A stretch of 64,000 nt of DNA, taken from Quadrisphaera sp. INWT6 (lineage in GTDB: Bacteria; Actinomycetota; Actinomycetes; Actinomycetales; Quadrisphaeraceae). Position 1 is the first letter of the stretch; each line of letters starts with the position of its first letter. Below, in pieces: positions 1-8,863 of this stretch. The stretch lies in the NCBI RefSeq assembly GCF_015390235.1, contig NZ_VUOH01000004.1, forward strand, positions 1-64,000, read 5' to 3'. The notes beneath the pieces were generated by a model. It was not told the origin of the DNA, did not search any database, and was given only the letters and a program-made list of their open reading frames with translations. Made by a program: the position numbers and the translations under genes.

Positions 1-20
1 GGCCGTCGGCGCCGACGGCC
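1..20. other. 20-bp perfect palindrome at window edge
   Basis: The first 20 bases are a perfect inverted repeat: GGCCGTCGGC followed directly by its complement. It could be the tail of a hairpin terminator of a gene outside the window, or an operator. The rest of 21-154, upstream of nrdR, shows no clear operator. No NrdR-box-like pair is recognisable. Confidence 0.4.
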
Positions 21-154
21 GTGCTTGCACGCAGCGTCGCGGGCGCCCTACCGTGGCCGTGACCGCCACCACATCTGGGGGCGGACCCCGCGCACAGGCA
101 CTACCGGTGCCACGCCGGGGGCGCGGACAGGACGCCTGAGGAGCGACGGCACCG

Positions 155-694
155 GTGCACTGCCCCTTCTGCCAGTTCCCCGACTCGCGCGTGGTCGACT
201 CGCGCACCTCCGACGACGGCCAGTCGATCCGCCGCCGCCGCCAGTGCCCCGACTGCGGGCGCCGCTTCTCCACCTCCGAGACCGCCAGCCTCACCGTGGT
301 CAAGCGCTCCGGGGTCGCTGAGCCGTTCAGCCGCGACAAGGTCATCACCGGCGTCCGCAAGGCCTGCCAGGGGCGCCCGGTCACCGGTGACCAGCTCGCG
401 CGCCTCGCCCAGCAGGTCGAGGAGGCGGTGCGCACCGCCGGGCGCGCGGAGGTCGACGCGCACGACGTCGGCGTCGCCGTGCTCGCGCCGCTGCGCGAGC
501 TCGACGAGGTCGCCTACCTGCGGTACGCCTCGGTCTACCAGGCGTTCGACTCCCTCGAGGACTTCGAGGCGGCCATCGCGCTGCTGCGCGCCGAGCACGA
601 CGTGCGCGGCACGACCGACGTCACCACCGGCACCACCACCGCCGCCGCCGGTGGCGCGGGTGACGCGGCGGGCGTGGCCCTCAGGCCTCGCTGA
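155..694 (+). CDS. nrdR: Transcriptional repressor NrdR
   Basis: NrdR represses ribonucleotide reductase genes in response to bound (d)ATP. The N-terminus begins MHCPFC and carries the four-cysteine zinc ribbon (CPFC near residue 3, CPDC near residue 31). The basic [15 protein letters not shown] stretch typical of the family follows, and then the ATP-cone domain (TVVKRSG ... [14 protein letters not shown]). The start is GTG at 155, preceded by a GAGGAG ribosome binding site near 138-143. At 179 residues it is somewhat longer than usual because of a Thr/Ala-rich C-terminal tail, which is probably disordered. Its last 14 bases overlap the convergent GGDEF-EAL gene. The ribonucleotide reductase genes it would control are not in the window. 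Confidence 0.95.
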   Translation: MHCPFCQFPDSRVVDSRTSDDGQSIRRRRQCPDCGRRFSTSETASLTVVKRSGVAEPFSRDKVITGVRKACQGRPVTGDQLARLAQQVEEAVRTAGRAEVDAHDVGVAVLAPLRELDEVAYLRYASVYQAFDSLEDFEAAIALLRAEHDVRGTTDVTTGTTTAAAGGAGDAAGVALRPR

Positions 695-2627
695 CCAGCG
701 CCTCGACCCGGTCGGCGCCCGGGGTCACCGGGGTCACCGGGGTCACCGCGCTGCTGCTGGGGCTGCTCCTGAGGTCGCGCCCGGCGAGCCACGCGGGCAC
801 CGACGCCGCGGGTGCGGGCCGGGCGTGCAGGTACCCCTGCGTCTCGTCCGCGCCCGCGGCGACGACGGCGGCCAGCGCCACCTCGTCCTCCACGCCCTCG
901 ACCACGAGGCGCAGGCCCAGGCGGTGCGCCAGGTCGACGGTGGTGGCCACGATCGCCTCGATGGCCGGGTCGCTCGCCACCCGCAGGGTGAAGGCCCTGT
1001 CGAGCTTGAGCTCGGTCGCCGGCAGGTCGCTGAGGTACGACAGCGAGGAGTACCCGGTGCCGTAGTCGTCGATCGAGAGCTGCACGCCCCGGGCGCGCAG
1101 CCGCCGCGCGGTGGCCAGCGCCTGGTGCGGCTCGGCCATCAGCACCGTCTCGGTGACCTCGACCACCAGCAGCGACGGCTCCACGCCGCTCTCCTCGAGC
1201 GCCGCGTCGACCATCGGCAGCAGCGCGGGGCTCGTCAGGCACGAGCTCGACACGTTGACCGCGATCCGCACCCGGTGCCCGGCGTCGTGCCACTGGCGCG
1301 CGTCGAGCAGCGCCGTGCGCAGCACCCGCTCGGTCAGGCTCGTCACCAGGCCCTGCTCCTCGACGATCTCGAGGAACACCTCCGGCGAGACGAGCCCGTG
1401 CCGCGGGTGGCGCCAGCGCACCAGCGCCTCCAGCCCGCCGACCTCGCCCGTCGAGGCCTCGACCTGCGGCTGGTAGTGCACGACCAGCTGCGCCGTGGCG
1501 CTGCGGTCCAGCTCGCCCCCCTCGGACAGGGCGGCGCGCAGCTCCTCGGCCAGCAGGGCGCGCTCGCGCGCCGCCAGGTCGTGCGCCGGGTCGTACAGGC
1601 GCACCCCGCCACCGGTGGCCTTCGCGCTGTACATCGCGACCTCGACGCGGCGCAGCAGGTCCTCGGCCGGGGTCAGCTCCACCTCGCGGGCGTCCGCGGG
1701 GGCGGCGGGCACGTCGGGCAGCTCGTCGAGGCCGTCCGCGAGGTCGCCCTCCGCCGCGCCGTCGCCCGGCTGGGCCGGGTCGACCCACAGCTCCTCGTCG
1801 TCGTCCAGCGGCCCGTCGTCGAAGGCGAGCCCGATGCTCGCGGTGGTGCGCCACCCCGCGCCGTCCTCCGGGGCGGGCGCGGAGATGGCGGCGGCGAGCT
1901 CGTCGGCGACGCGGCGCGCCTGGGCGGCCTCGCTGCCCCGCAGCAGGACGGCGAACTCGTCGCCACCGAGCCGCGCGACCAGCGCCGACTCGGGAGCGCA
2001 GGCGGCGATCCGGTCGGCGGTGCGCCGCAGGAGCACGTCACCGGCGCCGTGGCCGAACCTGTCGTTCAGCTCGCGGAAGGCGTCGAGGTCGACCAGCAGC
2101 AGCGCCACGAGCGACAGGTCGTCGGCCGGGAAGGCGTCCGCGCACGGTCCTTCGCCCGGGGTCAGGGCCGCGCTGAGCGCGCAGGTGAGCGCGGCGCGGT
2201 CCGCGAGGCCGGTGAGCTCGTCACGCGTGGTCATCGGGGTGGCGCGGACGACGGGCGCGCCGTCGGGCACCGCCTCCGCCTCGACGGCGTCCCCGCCCCC
2301 TCCGCCCTCCGCGACGTGTGCGCTCCCTGCGCTCCCTGCGCCCTCTGCGACGTGTGCGGTTCGTGCGGTGCTGGCGTCGAGGGGGGCAGCGGCACCCCGC
2401 GGCGCGCGGCGCAGCAGCGCGAGCGCGGCGAGGGCCGACAGCACCGCGGCCGCGCCCACGACGAGCGGCGCTCCGAGCGGGCGCAGCGCGTCGACGAGGA
2501 CGAGCAGCAGCGCAGCGGCGGTGACCCCGGCGAGGAGCCGGCGCGTCCCGTCGGTGCTGGTGGTGGGGCTGGTGGTGGGGGTGGTGCTGGTGTCGGTGGT
2601 GCGGCCCGCGCGGGCCGGGCGGCTCAC
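681..2627 (-). CDS. Membrane-anchored GGDEF-EAL cyclic-di-GMP enzyme
   Basis: This 648-residue protein could both make and degrade cyclic di-GMP. Two predicted membrane helices lie near residues 31-70. A low-complexity linker follows in which the motif HVAEG occurs twice. The GGDEF domain has an intact signature at residues 221-225 and an acidic insert near its C-terminal end. The EAL domain has EAL at 400-402, and downstream I see the [22 protein letters not shown] and QGY motifs needed for phosphodiesterase activity, so both domains look competent. The start is GTG at 2627, overlapping the stop of the upstream HDOD gene as GTGA, which implies translational coupling. A longer reading frame runs further upstream, but it would overlap the HDOD coding sequence. 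Confidence 0.88.
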   Translation of the reverse strand: MSRPARAGRTTDTSTTPTTSPTTSTDGTRRLLAGVTAAALLLVLVDALRPLGAPLVVGAAAVLSALAALALLRRAPRGAAAPLDASTARTAHVAEGAGSAGSAHVAEGGGGGDAVEAEAVPDGAPVVRATPMTTRDELTGLADRAALTCALSAALTPGEGPCADAFPADDLSLVALLLVDLDAFRELNDRFGHGAGDVLLRRTADRIAACAPESALVARLGGDEFAVLLRGSEAAQARRVADELAAAISAPAPEDGAGWRTTASIGLAFDDGPLDDDEELWVDPAQPGDGAAEGDLADGLDELPDVPAAPADAREVELTPAEDLLRRVEVAMYSAKATGGGVRLYDPAHDLAARERALLAEELRAALSEGGELDRSATAQLVVHYQPQVEASTGEVGGLEALVRWRHPRHGLVSPEVFLEIVEEQGLVTSLTERVLRTALLDARQWHDAGHRVRIAVNVSSSCLTSPALLPMVDAALEESGVEPSLLVVEVTETVLMAEPHQALATARRLRARGVQLSIDDYGTGYSSLSYLSDLPATELKLDRAFTLRVASDPAIEAIVATTVDLAHRLGLRLVVEGVEDEVALAAVVAAGADETQGYLHARPAPAASVPAWLAGRDLRSSPSSSAVTPVTPVTPGADRVEALVSEA

Positions 2628-3520
2628 CAGTCCGAGGCCGCGACGGACTCGCGCAGCCGGGGCAGGAGCCCGGTCAGCCTGTCCTCCGTGACCACGCCGT
2701 CGGACAGCTCCAGGACGTCGGAGACCGGCCCGGTGGGGTCGACGAGCCGCGAGGCCGCCTCCAGGGCGGTGGCGAGGCAGCGCGACCACGGCGTGGAGCG
2801 CTCGGGAGACTCCCCGAGGCGCGCCAGCGCGTCGCTGAACTCGCGCGGGAACTGCCACACCGACAGCGCCTCGGCGGACACGTCGGTGTGGCGAAGGCCG
2901 AACACCTCCCGCTCGGCGTCCAGGAGCGCGGCGCGGCCGCCGGTGGTGACGTCGTCGCGGTCCAGCAGCGCCTGGTAGCCGTCGGCGTCGTGCTGCACGA
3001 GGATCGCCTGGCCGAGGCCGCTGAGCAGCCCCAGGCAGAACGCGTCGGCGGCGGGCACGCGGAACAGCGGCGCGAGGGCGCTGCTGGCCACCGCGGCGGC
3101 CTTGGAGCGGGGCCAGAAGTCGGCGGGCAGCACGTCGTCGGTGTCGAGGCCCGCGGCGGCGGCCGCGGCCATCGCGCGGATCGCCTGGAAGCCGACCACC
3201 GTGACGGCGAAGGTGACGGTGCGCACGCGGCCGCCCAGGCCGTAGTAGGCGCTGTTCGCGCGGCGCATCACGCGGGTGGTCAGGGCGACGTCGGCCGACA
3301 GGGTCCCCGCCAGCTCCTTGGCGCCGACGCCGTCGTCGCCGGTCATGGAGACCACGCGGGCGGCCACGGGGCGGCGGGCCGCCAGCTCGTCGATGAGCTC
3401 CAGCAGCTCGGCCATGGTGGCGCGGGCCTGCTCCTCGGCGTCCAGCACCTCGCCGTCCACCTCGGCGGCGGTCTCGGGGTCGACGGAGGTGGGGGTGTCC
3501 GGGCTCGCGGTGGTGGTCAT
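2624..3520 (-). CDS. HDOD domain signalling protein
   Basis: HDOD domains are catalytically degenerate relatives of HD phosphohydrolases and usually act as signalling scaffolds. The domain covers roughly residues 45-250. It contains VARVVSMTGDDGVGAKELA and RRANSAYYGLGGRVRTVTFA, which match the usual HDOD 'VLRLANSA.Y...I.s...Ai..lG' region. The start chosen is ATG at 3520 (MTTTASPD), with a GGAG about eight bases upstream; a start 45 bases further upstream has no better support. The gene is the first of a two-gene operon with the GGDEF-EAL gene and overlaps it by four bases, so the two products probably act in one cyclic-di-GMP response. No DNA-binding or membrane segment is visible. Confidence 0.85.
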   Translation of the reverse strand: MTTTASPDTPTSVDPETAAEVDGEVLDAEEQARATMAELLELIDELAARRPVAARVVSMTGDDGVGAKELAGTLSADVALTTRVMRRANSAYYGLGGRVRTVTFAVTVVGFQAIRAMAAAAAAGLDTDDVLPADFWPRSKAAAVASSALAPLFRVPAADAFCLGLLSGLGQAILVQHDADGYQALLDRDDVTTGGRAALLDAEREVFGLRHTDVSAEALSVWQFPREFSDALARLGESPERSTPWSRCLATALEAASRLVDPTGPVSDVLELSDGVVTEDRLTGLLPRLRESVAASDW

Positions 3521-3678
3521 GGGTGGCGCTCCGAGCTCAGGGTGGTGTCCTTGCCCCTGCTGCATCGGCCGCGGCGCCGCGGGCTGGACCCGCCCGCGCG
3601 GACCAGCACCCGTTCAGCCGCCCCGCTCCGCCTCCCCGTCCGGGAGACAGCGACGGGGTCGGGGCTAGCGTGGGTGCG

Positions 3679-4182
3679 GTGACGTGGGACCGGCACAGCT
3701 ACGGGGACCCGGCCGCACCGCTGGTCGTGGTCGAGCACGCCGACTTCGAGTGCCCCTACTGCGCGGCGGCGGCGCCGGTGCTGCGCCGGGTGGTCGACGG
3801 CTCCGACGGGCGCGTCCGCCTCGTCTTCCGGCACTTCCCGCTCTTCACCAAGCACCCCTTCGCCCTCACCGCGGCGCTGGCGTCCGAGGCCGCCGCCGAG
3901 CAGGGGGTGTTCTGGGAGCTCCACGACGAGCTGTTCACCCACCAGAGCTCGCTGACCGACGCCGACCTCGTGGCGCACGCGGCGCGCGTCGGGGTGCCCC
4001 GGCCCGAGCTCGTGGCCGGCGAGGCCGCGCAGCAGCACCGCCCGGCGGTCGAGGCCGACTACGCCGACGCGGGCGCGGCCGGTGTCAGGGGCACGCCGAC
4101 GCTGTTCGTCGACGGCCGCCTGTACACCGGCCGCGTGGAGGAGTCCGCGCTGCGGCGCGAGCTGGGCCTGCCCCGCCGGTGA
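3679..4182 (+). CDS. DsbA-like thioredoxin-fold protein
   Basis: This 167-residue protein has a DsbA-family thioredoxin fold. It carries the active-site pair CPYC at residues 25-28 and the cis-proline loop GVRGTPTLFVDG near the C-terminus. There is no signal peptide, so it is presumably cytoplasmic. GTG at 3679 is chosen because the sequence CTAGCGT just upstream could be a -10 box for a leaderless start; GTG at 3670 is an alternative. It opens a three-gene operon with GTGA overlaps. The VTWDRHSYGDPAAPL opening resembles the DsbA-like domain found fused to NhaA in some actinobacteria, and here a separate nhaA lies less than 2 kb away. The redox partner is unknown. Confidence 0.85.
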   Translation: MTWDRHSYGDPAAPLVVVEHADFECPYCAAAAPVLRRVVDGSDGRVRLVFRHFPLFTKHPFALTAALASEAAAEQGVFWELHDELFTHQSSLTDADLVAHAARVGVPRPELVAGEAAQQHRPAVEADYADAGAAGVRGTPTLFVDGRLYTGRVEESALRRELGLPRR

Positions 4183-4946
4183 GCGCCGGCGAGCCCGGCG
4201 ACCCCGGCGGCTGGGTGCTGGAGGACCGGACCACCGCCGAGCCCCTCGCGCCCGAGGACGACGCCGCCCACCGCCTGGCGCTGCTCGACGACGTGGGGCG
4301 GGGCCGCGCCCCCCAGGTGGTGCGCCTGCTGCGCCCGGTGGCGACGGCGGCCTTCAGCCGCCGCGACGCGCTGCTGCCCGGCTTCGCCGCGGCGCAGGAG
4401 GCAGCGCGCGGGCACGGGTTCGCCCCCGTGGTCAGGCCCGTCGGCGGCCGCATGGCGCCGTACCACCGCGGCGTCCTGGTGGTCGACGTCGTCGGTCGCA
4501 GCGACGACCCGGTGGCCGGCACGACGGCGCGCTTCGAGCTGGTGGCCGACGCCGTGGTCGCGGTGCTGGGCGACCTCGGCCTCGACGCCCGCCGCGGTGA
4601 GCTGCCGCGCGAGTACTGCCCGGGCGAGCACTCGGTGCACGTGGTGAGCCCGTCCGGCACGAGCAAGGTCGCCGGCACCGCCCAGCGCCAGACCCGGCGC
4701 GCCCACCTCGTCTCGACGCTGCTCGTGCTCGACGGCTCGGACGCGCTGCGCGCCGTCACCACCGACGTCTACCGCGCCCTCGGGCTCGACCTCGACCCGT
4801 CGACCGTCGGCTCCGTCGCCGACCACGTCGCTCGAGGCTCCGGCGCCACCGGCGCGCCCGCGGGCGGGGCAGCCGTGGTGCAGGAGGTCGGCCGGGCGCT
4901 GGCCGACCGGCTGCTCGAGGCGCTGGCTGGCAGGGTGGAGCGGTGA
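4179..4946 (+). CDS. Lipoate-protein ligase A-like protein
   Basis: This is a 255-residue member of the biotin/lipoyl ligase fold (BPL_LplA_LipB superfamily). Two diagnostic stretches are visible: RPVGGRMAPYH, matching the 'RR..GGgavyH' substrate loop, and GTSKVAGTAQRQTR with the conserved lysine at residue 163 that binds the lipoyl/octanoyl group. It probably attaches lipoate or octanoate to acceptor domains, but it could be a divergent member with another acyl substrate. GTG at 4179 overlaps the stop of the thioredoxin-like gene, and its own stop overlaps the start of the next gene in the same way, so the three genes are translationally coupled. No obvious lipoyl-domain protein is encoded nearby. 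Confidence 0.8.
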   Translation: MSAGEPGDPGGWVLEDRTTAEPLAPEDDAAHRLALLDDVGRGRAPQVVRLLRPVATAAFSRRDALLPGFAAAQEAARGHGFAPVVRPVGGRMAPYHRGVLVVDVVGRSDDPVAGTTARFELVADAVVAVLGDLGLDARRGELPREYCPGEHSVHVVSPSGTSKVAGTAQRQTRRAHLVSTLLVLDGSDALRAVTTDVYRALGLDLDPSTVGSVADHVARGSGATGAPAGGAAVVQEVGRALADRLLEALAGRVER

Positions 4947-5818
4947 CGACGAGCGCAGGTCCGCTGGCCCAGACCCTCCAGCAGCACGTCGGCCGCTGGC
5001 CGGACCCCGCCGCCAGCGTCGCCGTCGCCAGCCCTGCGGGTGTCATCGCCTCCACCGGCGACCTCGACGTCGAGCGCCGCTGGGCCTCCGTGACCAAGCT
5101 GCTCTCGGCCCTGACGGTGCTGGTGCTGGTGCACGACGGCGAGGCCGACCTCGACGAGCCGCTCCCGAAGGGCTCCGCCCCTCCCGGGGCGACCCTGTCG
5201 CACCTGCTCGACCACACCTCGGGCCTCGACTTCGAGGCCGGCGGGCCCGGCACCTGGCGGATCCGCTCGCAGCCGGGGGCGCGCCGGACGTACAGCAACA
5301 CCGGCATCGAGGTCGCCGCCGCCCGCGTCGAGCAGCTGACCGGCGCGCCGTTCGCCGAGCTGCTCCGCGAGCTCGTGGCCGCTCCGCTGGGCATGGCCCG
5401 CACCCGCCTGGAGGGCTCGGCCGCGCACGGGCTCGTCGCCCCGACGGGCGACCTGGCCCTGCTCGCCGGTGAGCTGCTGGCGCCGCGGGTGCTCCCGGCC
5501 GCCGTCGTCGACCTGCTGCGGACGCCGAGCCGCCCGGGGCTGCTCGGCGTGCTGCCGGGGTTCGGGCGCCAGCAGCACAACGACTGGGGCCTGGGCGCCG
5601 AGGTCCGGGCCGACAAGTCCCCGCACTGGACCAGCCCCGGGAACGACCCGGCGACCTTCGGCCACTTCGGTCAGAGCGGCACGTCGCTGTGGGTCGACAG
5701 GCGGCACTCGCTGGCGCTGGTCACGGCGTCGTCGGAGCCGTTCGGGGAGTGGGCGGCCGCGGCGTGGCCGGCGCTGTCGACGGCCGTGCTGGAGGGCGTC
5801 GGCTCGCAGCGCGACTAG
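4943..5818 (+). CDS. Serine hydrolase of the beta-lactamase class C family
   Basis: This 291-residue penicillin-binding-protein-like hydrolase has the catalytic SxxK motif as SVTK (Ser49, Lys52), a YSN motif in the TYSNTGIEVAA segment, and HFGQSGT near the end in the place of the usual KTG/HxG box. No signal peptide is visible, so it may act in the cytoplasm as an esterase or peptidase rather than as a beta-lactamase. The start is GTG at 4943, overlapping the stop of the lipoate-ligase-like gene. Its TAG stop and the TAG stop of the convergent nhaA share the palindrome CTAG, so the two genes overlap by four bases and no terminator fits between them. Confidence 0.85.
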   Translation: MTTSAGPLAQTLQQHVGRWPDPAASVAVASPAGVIASTGDLDVERRWASVTKLLSALTVLVLVHDGEADLDEPLPKGSAPPGATLSHLLDHTSGLDFEAGGPGTWRIRSQPGARRTYSNTGIEVAAARVEQLTGAPFAELLRELVAAPLGMARTRLEGSAAHGLVAPTGDLALLAGELLAPRVLPAAVVDLLRTPSRPGLLGVLPGFGRQQHNDWGLGAEVRADKSPHWTSPGNDPATFGHFGQSGTSLWVDRRHSLALVTASSEPFGEWAAAAWPALSTAVLEGVGSQRD

Positions 5819-7227
5819 GTGCGGGTGGGGTCGGTCCACGCGCCGGTGGGCAGCGCGGGCAGGCCGCCGTCGTCGTCCAGGTCGGGGGAGCACAGGGGGA
5901 GCCGCTCACCCAGCACCCGCAGCACCACGGCTCCCAGGACGGCCGCCACCAGCGACCCCGCGAGCACGCCGATCTTCGCCTCGGCCTGCAGCGCCGGGTC
6001 GTCGAAGGCGAGGTCGGTGATGAACAGGGCGATGGTGAAGCCGATGCCCGCCATGAACGCGCCCCCGACGAGGTGGCCGTAGCGCACCCTGCCGGGCAGG
6101 TCGCCCAGCCCGCCGCGCAGCGCCAGCCCGGCGAACAGCGAGATGCCGAGCGCCTTGCCGACCACCAGCGCCACGAGCACGCCCCACGTCAGCGACGACG
6201 TCGCCGCCGTCAGCAGCACGTCGCCCGACAGGGCCACGCCGGCGTTGGCGAGGCCGAACACGGGCACCACGAGGTAGGCGCTCAGCGGGTGCAGCGCGTC
6301 CTGCAGGCGGTCGTTGGCGGGGACGGCGGCGCGCACCGCCGACGTCGCGAGCCGTGCTCGGGTGGGGTCGGCGCGCTCCAGCAGCGCCCGGCCGAAGGCC
6401 CGCACCCGGTCGCGCTGCTCCGGCTCGACGGCGGTGGCCGGGACCACCAGGCCGACGAGCACCCCCGCCAGCGTCGCGTGCACCCCGGACGCCAGCACCG
6501 CGCCCCACAGCGCCAGCCCCACCAGCACGTACGGGGTCAGCCGCCACTCACCGGCCAGGCGCAGCCCGACCAGCACGGCGAACAGCCCCGCCGCCACCAG
6601 TAGCGCCGGCACCGAGACGCCGTGGCTGTAGAAGACGGCCATCACCAGCACCGCGCCGATGTCGTCGACGATGGCGAGGGTCAGCAGGAACAGCCGCAGC
6701 TGGTCGGGACAGCGCGGCCCGAACAGGGCGAGCACCCCCACCAGGAACGCCGTGTCGGTGGAGATCGGCACGCCCCAGCCGGCAGCCCCCGGGGTCCCCG
6801 CGGTGAAGGCGAAGAACACCAGCGCCGGCACGACCAGGCCGCCCAGCGCCCCCAGGGCGGGGACGACGACGGCGCGCGGGCTCCTCAGGTGGCCGACCGT
6901 CACCTCGCGGGAGATCTCCAGCCCCACCGTGCAGAAGAAGACCGCCATGAGCGCGTCGTCGACCCAGTGGCCCAGGTCCATGACCAGCCCGCCACCACCG
7001 AGGACCACCCCGGCGCTCGTGCCCCAGAACGCGGCGTACGTGCCGCCGGGCAGGTTCGCCCAGACCAGCGCGGCCGCCGTCGCCACCAGCAGCAGGACGG
7101 CGCCGCCCGACTCCGTGGACAGGAACCGCACCACGGGCGGTGACAGGTGGGGGACGGGGATGATCGTCCGCGATGCGGGTCCGGGGCGTCCCGGGAGGGG
7201 GACCGTGGTCCCGGGGGGAGAGCTCAC
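5815..7227 (-). CDS. nhaA: Na+/H+ antiporter NhaA
   Basis: NhaA exchanges cytoplasmic Na+ (or Li+) for external protons. The 470-residue sequence shows about twelve hydrophobic segments and the family hallmarks. These are the adjacent ion-binding aspartates in LAIVDDIGAV (Asp188-Asp189), PISTDTAFLVG, the FGLANAGVAL helix corresponding to the transport-domain region, and GKALGISLF. The C-terminal tail (PDLDDDGGLPALPTG) is acidic and cytoplasmic. Some actinobacterial NhaA proteins carry a C-terminal DsbA-like domain. This one does not, but a solo DsbA-like gene lies nearby on the other strand. GTG at 7227 gives the full N-terminus; a start just before the first helix is also possible because no strong ribosome binding site is seen. 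Confidence 0.95.
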   Translation of the reverse strand: MSSPPGTTVPLPGRPGPASRTIIPVPHLSPPVVRFLSTESGGAVLLLVATAAALVWANLPGGTYAAFWGTSAGVVLGGGGLVMDLGHWVDDALMAVFFCTVGLEISREVTVGHLRSPRAVVVPALGALGGLVVPALVFFAFTAGTPGAAGWGVPISTDTAFLVGVLALFGPRCPDQLRLFLLTLAIVDDIGAVLVMAVFYSHGVSVPALLVAAGLFAVLVGLRLAGEWRLTPYVLVGLALWGAVLASGVHATLAGVLVGLVVPATAVEPEQRDRVRAFGRALLERADPTRARLATSAVRAAVPANDRLQDALHPLSAYLVVPVFGLANAGVALSGDVLLTAATSSLTWGVLVALVVGKALGISLFAGLALRGGLGDLPGRVRYGHLVGGAFMAGIGFTIALFITDLAFDDPALQAEAKIGVLAGSLVAAVLGAVVLRVLGERLPLCSPDLDDDGGLPALPTGAWTDPTRT

Positions 7228-7268
7228 CGCGGCAGCATGCCCCCTCCTGCCCGCCGGCGGGTGGGCGC

Positions 7269-7685
7269 TCAGGCGGCGCGGGGCTCCCGGAACGGGACGG
7301 GGCGGGGCTGGGATGCCGGGGTCGCGACCCTCAGGCCCCGACCGGCCGGCGGCCGCTGCGCCGCCCTCTCCAGCGCCGTCGCGTCACCGAAGCGGGCGCC
7401 GCGACCGGCGACCAGCGGCGGCCCCGCCAGCGGCTCCGGCTGCGCGCGCCCCGCGGCGGCGGCCCGGACCGAGGCCGCGACCAGCAGCAGCACGAGAGCA
7501 CCTGCGCAGAACAGCGACACCACCAGCACGACCACGACCACCACGTCCTCTGCGAGCCCCGGAGCCGGATCGCCCCGGCGTGCTCCCAGGCTCGCGCTCG
7601 CGGCCGGGTCCTGGCATCCGCCTGCCGGTGCGTCCGCTGGGAACCGCCCGGACACCCAGGGGGACGAACAGGACGGATCGGTCAT
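7269..7685 (-). CDS. Small single-span membrane protein, unknown
   Basis: This is a 138-residue reading frame with one strongly hydrophobic stretch of about 27 residues (DVVVVVVLVVSLFCAGALVL region, near 47-74). It is flanked by Pro/Ala/Arg-rich segments without recognisable domains. The start is ATG at 7685, and no good ribosome binding site precedes it. I do not recognise a family. It lies between nhaA and the emfourin gene on the same strand. The other frames here are not convincing, but the coding case rests only on the membrane segment and the open frame. Confidence 0.35.
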   Translation of the reverse strand: MTDPSCSSPWVSGRFPADAPAGGCQDPAASASLGARRGDPAPGLAEDVVVVVVLVVSLFCAGALVLLLVAASVRAAAAGRAQPEPLAGPPLVAGRGARFGDATALERAAQRPPAGRGLRVATPASQPRPVPFREPRAA

Positions 7686-7716
7686 CCCTGCGGGGGAGGA
7701 GGCTCGCCCGTCCGGG

Positions 7717-7989
7717 TCAGGGGCGTCGCAGCACGTGGTCGATGAGCGACCGCAGCTCAGCCGGCACCGCGGTCTCGCCCACCTGCACCCGGTGGCCGTC
7801 GACCTCGACGTCGTAGCGGAAGCGGTCGGCGCGCCCGGGGCCCGGGGCGGCCGTCAGCGCCGCGAGGTCGACCCGGCCGGCGAGGTCGAGCAGCTGCGCC
7901 GCCTGCTCGTCGTCGAGGTCGGCGGTGTCGGCCTCGCCGTGCACCACCACGCCGGCGAACCCGCCGCTGCGCTCCACCCGTACCCGCAC
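7717..7989 (-). CDS. Emfourin-like inhibitor of protealysin-type M4 protease
   Basis: This is a 90-residue protein resembling emfourin, the slow-binding inhibitor encoded beside protealysin-like M4 metalloproteases. The N-terminus VRVRVERSGGFAG, a central acidic helix (DLDDEQAAQLLDL) and the end DGHRVQVGETAVPAELRSLIDHV follow the family pattern of an antiparallel sheet with helices and a 'pp.lr.Lid.l' C-terminal helix. The start is GTG at 7989, with AGGA a short way upstream. The presumed target, an M4 protease, starts at 10032 on the same strand. Between them lie an AbiEi-like gene and two 64-bp palindromes, so the two need not share a transcript. The assignment rests on sequence pattern and context. 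Confidence 0.65.
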   Translation of the reverse strand: MRVRVERSGGFAGVVVHGEADTADLDDEQAAQLLDLAGRVDLAALTAAPGPGRADRFRYDVEVDGHRVQVGETAVPAELRSLIDHVLRRP

Positions 7990-8017
7990 CCGGCCATCCT
8001 GTCCCACCCGAGGGCGG

Positions 8018-8650
8018 TCACGCAGACAGCCAGGTCTCCCGCCCCTCGAGCGCCTCGTCGACGAGGCGCTGGCCCCTGGCGCGGGTGGAGGAGCCGAGCC
8101 TGTCGACCGCTGCCCGGAGGACCCGCTGGTCCCCGTCGACGCGCTCCACGACCGCACGTCCCAGCCGGGCGCGGTAGCCGGCCGTGAGCTGGTGCCGGCC
8201 ACCCAGCACCTCGTGCAGCCAGAGGTCGGTGTCCGCGAGCCGCAGCACCCCTTCGTCCAGCACCCGGGGCAGCAGCTGGGAGACGGCGGCCCACCGGACG
8301 GCGAGCTGGTCGTTCTCGAAGGGGTCGGTGGACGGCGGGGCGCAGACGGCCAGCCTCCGTTCGAGCAGCGCCTCCTCACTGATCGGCAGAGGCAGTCCCG
8401 CGACGGCGAGGGCGTCCAACCCGACCACCAGCGTGCCCGGAGGACACACGAGCAGCCCGCTGCGCGCCCTCAGCCGCGGGTCCCACCCGAGCGCCCGAGG
8501 CACCCTCACACCGCGGTAGGGCATCCACAGGTCTGCGCTGCGGAGCCGCTTGCGCGTCAGGCCCAGCTCGAGGGCCTCGGAGACCCTGAACGGGCGGCTC
8601 AGCAGCTCATCGGGCAGCGGGGTCGCGCGGTGCACGCACCCACCGTGCAC
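8018..8650 (-). CDS. AbiEi/DUF559-like protein lacking the endonuclease half
   Basis: This 210-residue protein begins with RPFRVSEALELGLTRKRLRSADLWMPYRGVRVP. That is the start seen in many actinobacterial proteins annotated as AbiEi-like antitoxin domain or DUF559 proteins. In those proteins it precedes a PD-(D/E)xK nuclease-like C-terminus, whereas I see no ExK nuclease motif here and the protein ends early. It may be a stand-alone DNA-binding or regulatory remnant, and no AbiEii-type toxin lies beside it. The start is at 8650. The stop of this gene is 28 bases from the emfourin start, so the two could be one transcript. Confidence 0.55.
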   Translation of the reverse strand: MHGGCVHRATPLPDELLSRPFRVSEALELGLTRKRLRSADLWMPYRGVRVPRALGWDPRLRARSGLLVCPPGTLVVGLDALAVAGLPLPISEEALLERRLAVCAPPSTDPFENDQLAVRWAAVSQLLPRVLDEGVLRLADTDLWLHEVLGGRHQLTAGYRARLGRAVVERVDGDQRVLRAAVDRLGSSTRARGQRLVDEALEGRETWLSA

Positions 8651-8714
8651 CAGGAGGGCGCGGTGGCGCCGCGGCCGTCCACAGGCTCGGCGCCTCCCGG
8701 AGTCGCAGGGGACT

Positions 8715-8778
8715 GCTCCGCAGATGCGCCCCTTGGGTGTGATCGAACGGTCACGCTGATGGGGCGCATCTGCGGAGC
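8715..8778. repeat. Nested palindrome, copy A (64 bp)
   Basis: Perfect 18-bp arms (GCTCCGCAGATGCGCCCC and its complement) enclose a 28-nt core that holds a second dyad, GTGATCG-AA-CGGTCAC. This is the first of four copies in the window, all intergenic. It lies upstream of the AbiEi-like gene and downstream of the M4 protease gene, 85 bp from copy B. Its role is unknown: bidirectional terminator, protein-binding site or REP-like element. Together, copies A and B make up most of the recognisable content of the 332-bp gap 8651-8982. Confidence 0.85.
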
Positions 8779-8863
8779 GGCGCGGTGCGCTCTCTCCGGC
8801 CCCGGGAGCTGACGGCCCCGTGGCGCGGCGCGGGCTCGGTGAGCCGCTGTCGCGGTTCGTGGT

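Noticed and set aside
1..154. NrdR box or cobalamin riboswitch upstream of nrdR
   Set aside because: No paired NrdR-like boxes or B12-box sequence could be identified in the 154 bases available.
5811..5822. Terminator between the serine hydrolase and nhaA genes
   Set aside because: The stop codons share CTAG and no hairpin can be drawn around them without entering both coding regions.
8018..8650. Complete AbiE toxin-antitoxin system
   Set aside because: Only the AbiEi-like N-terminal part is present; no nucleotidyltransferase toxin gene is next to it, so I call it a partial homolog only.
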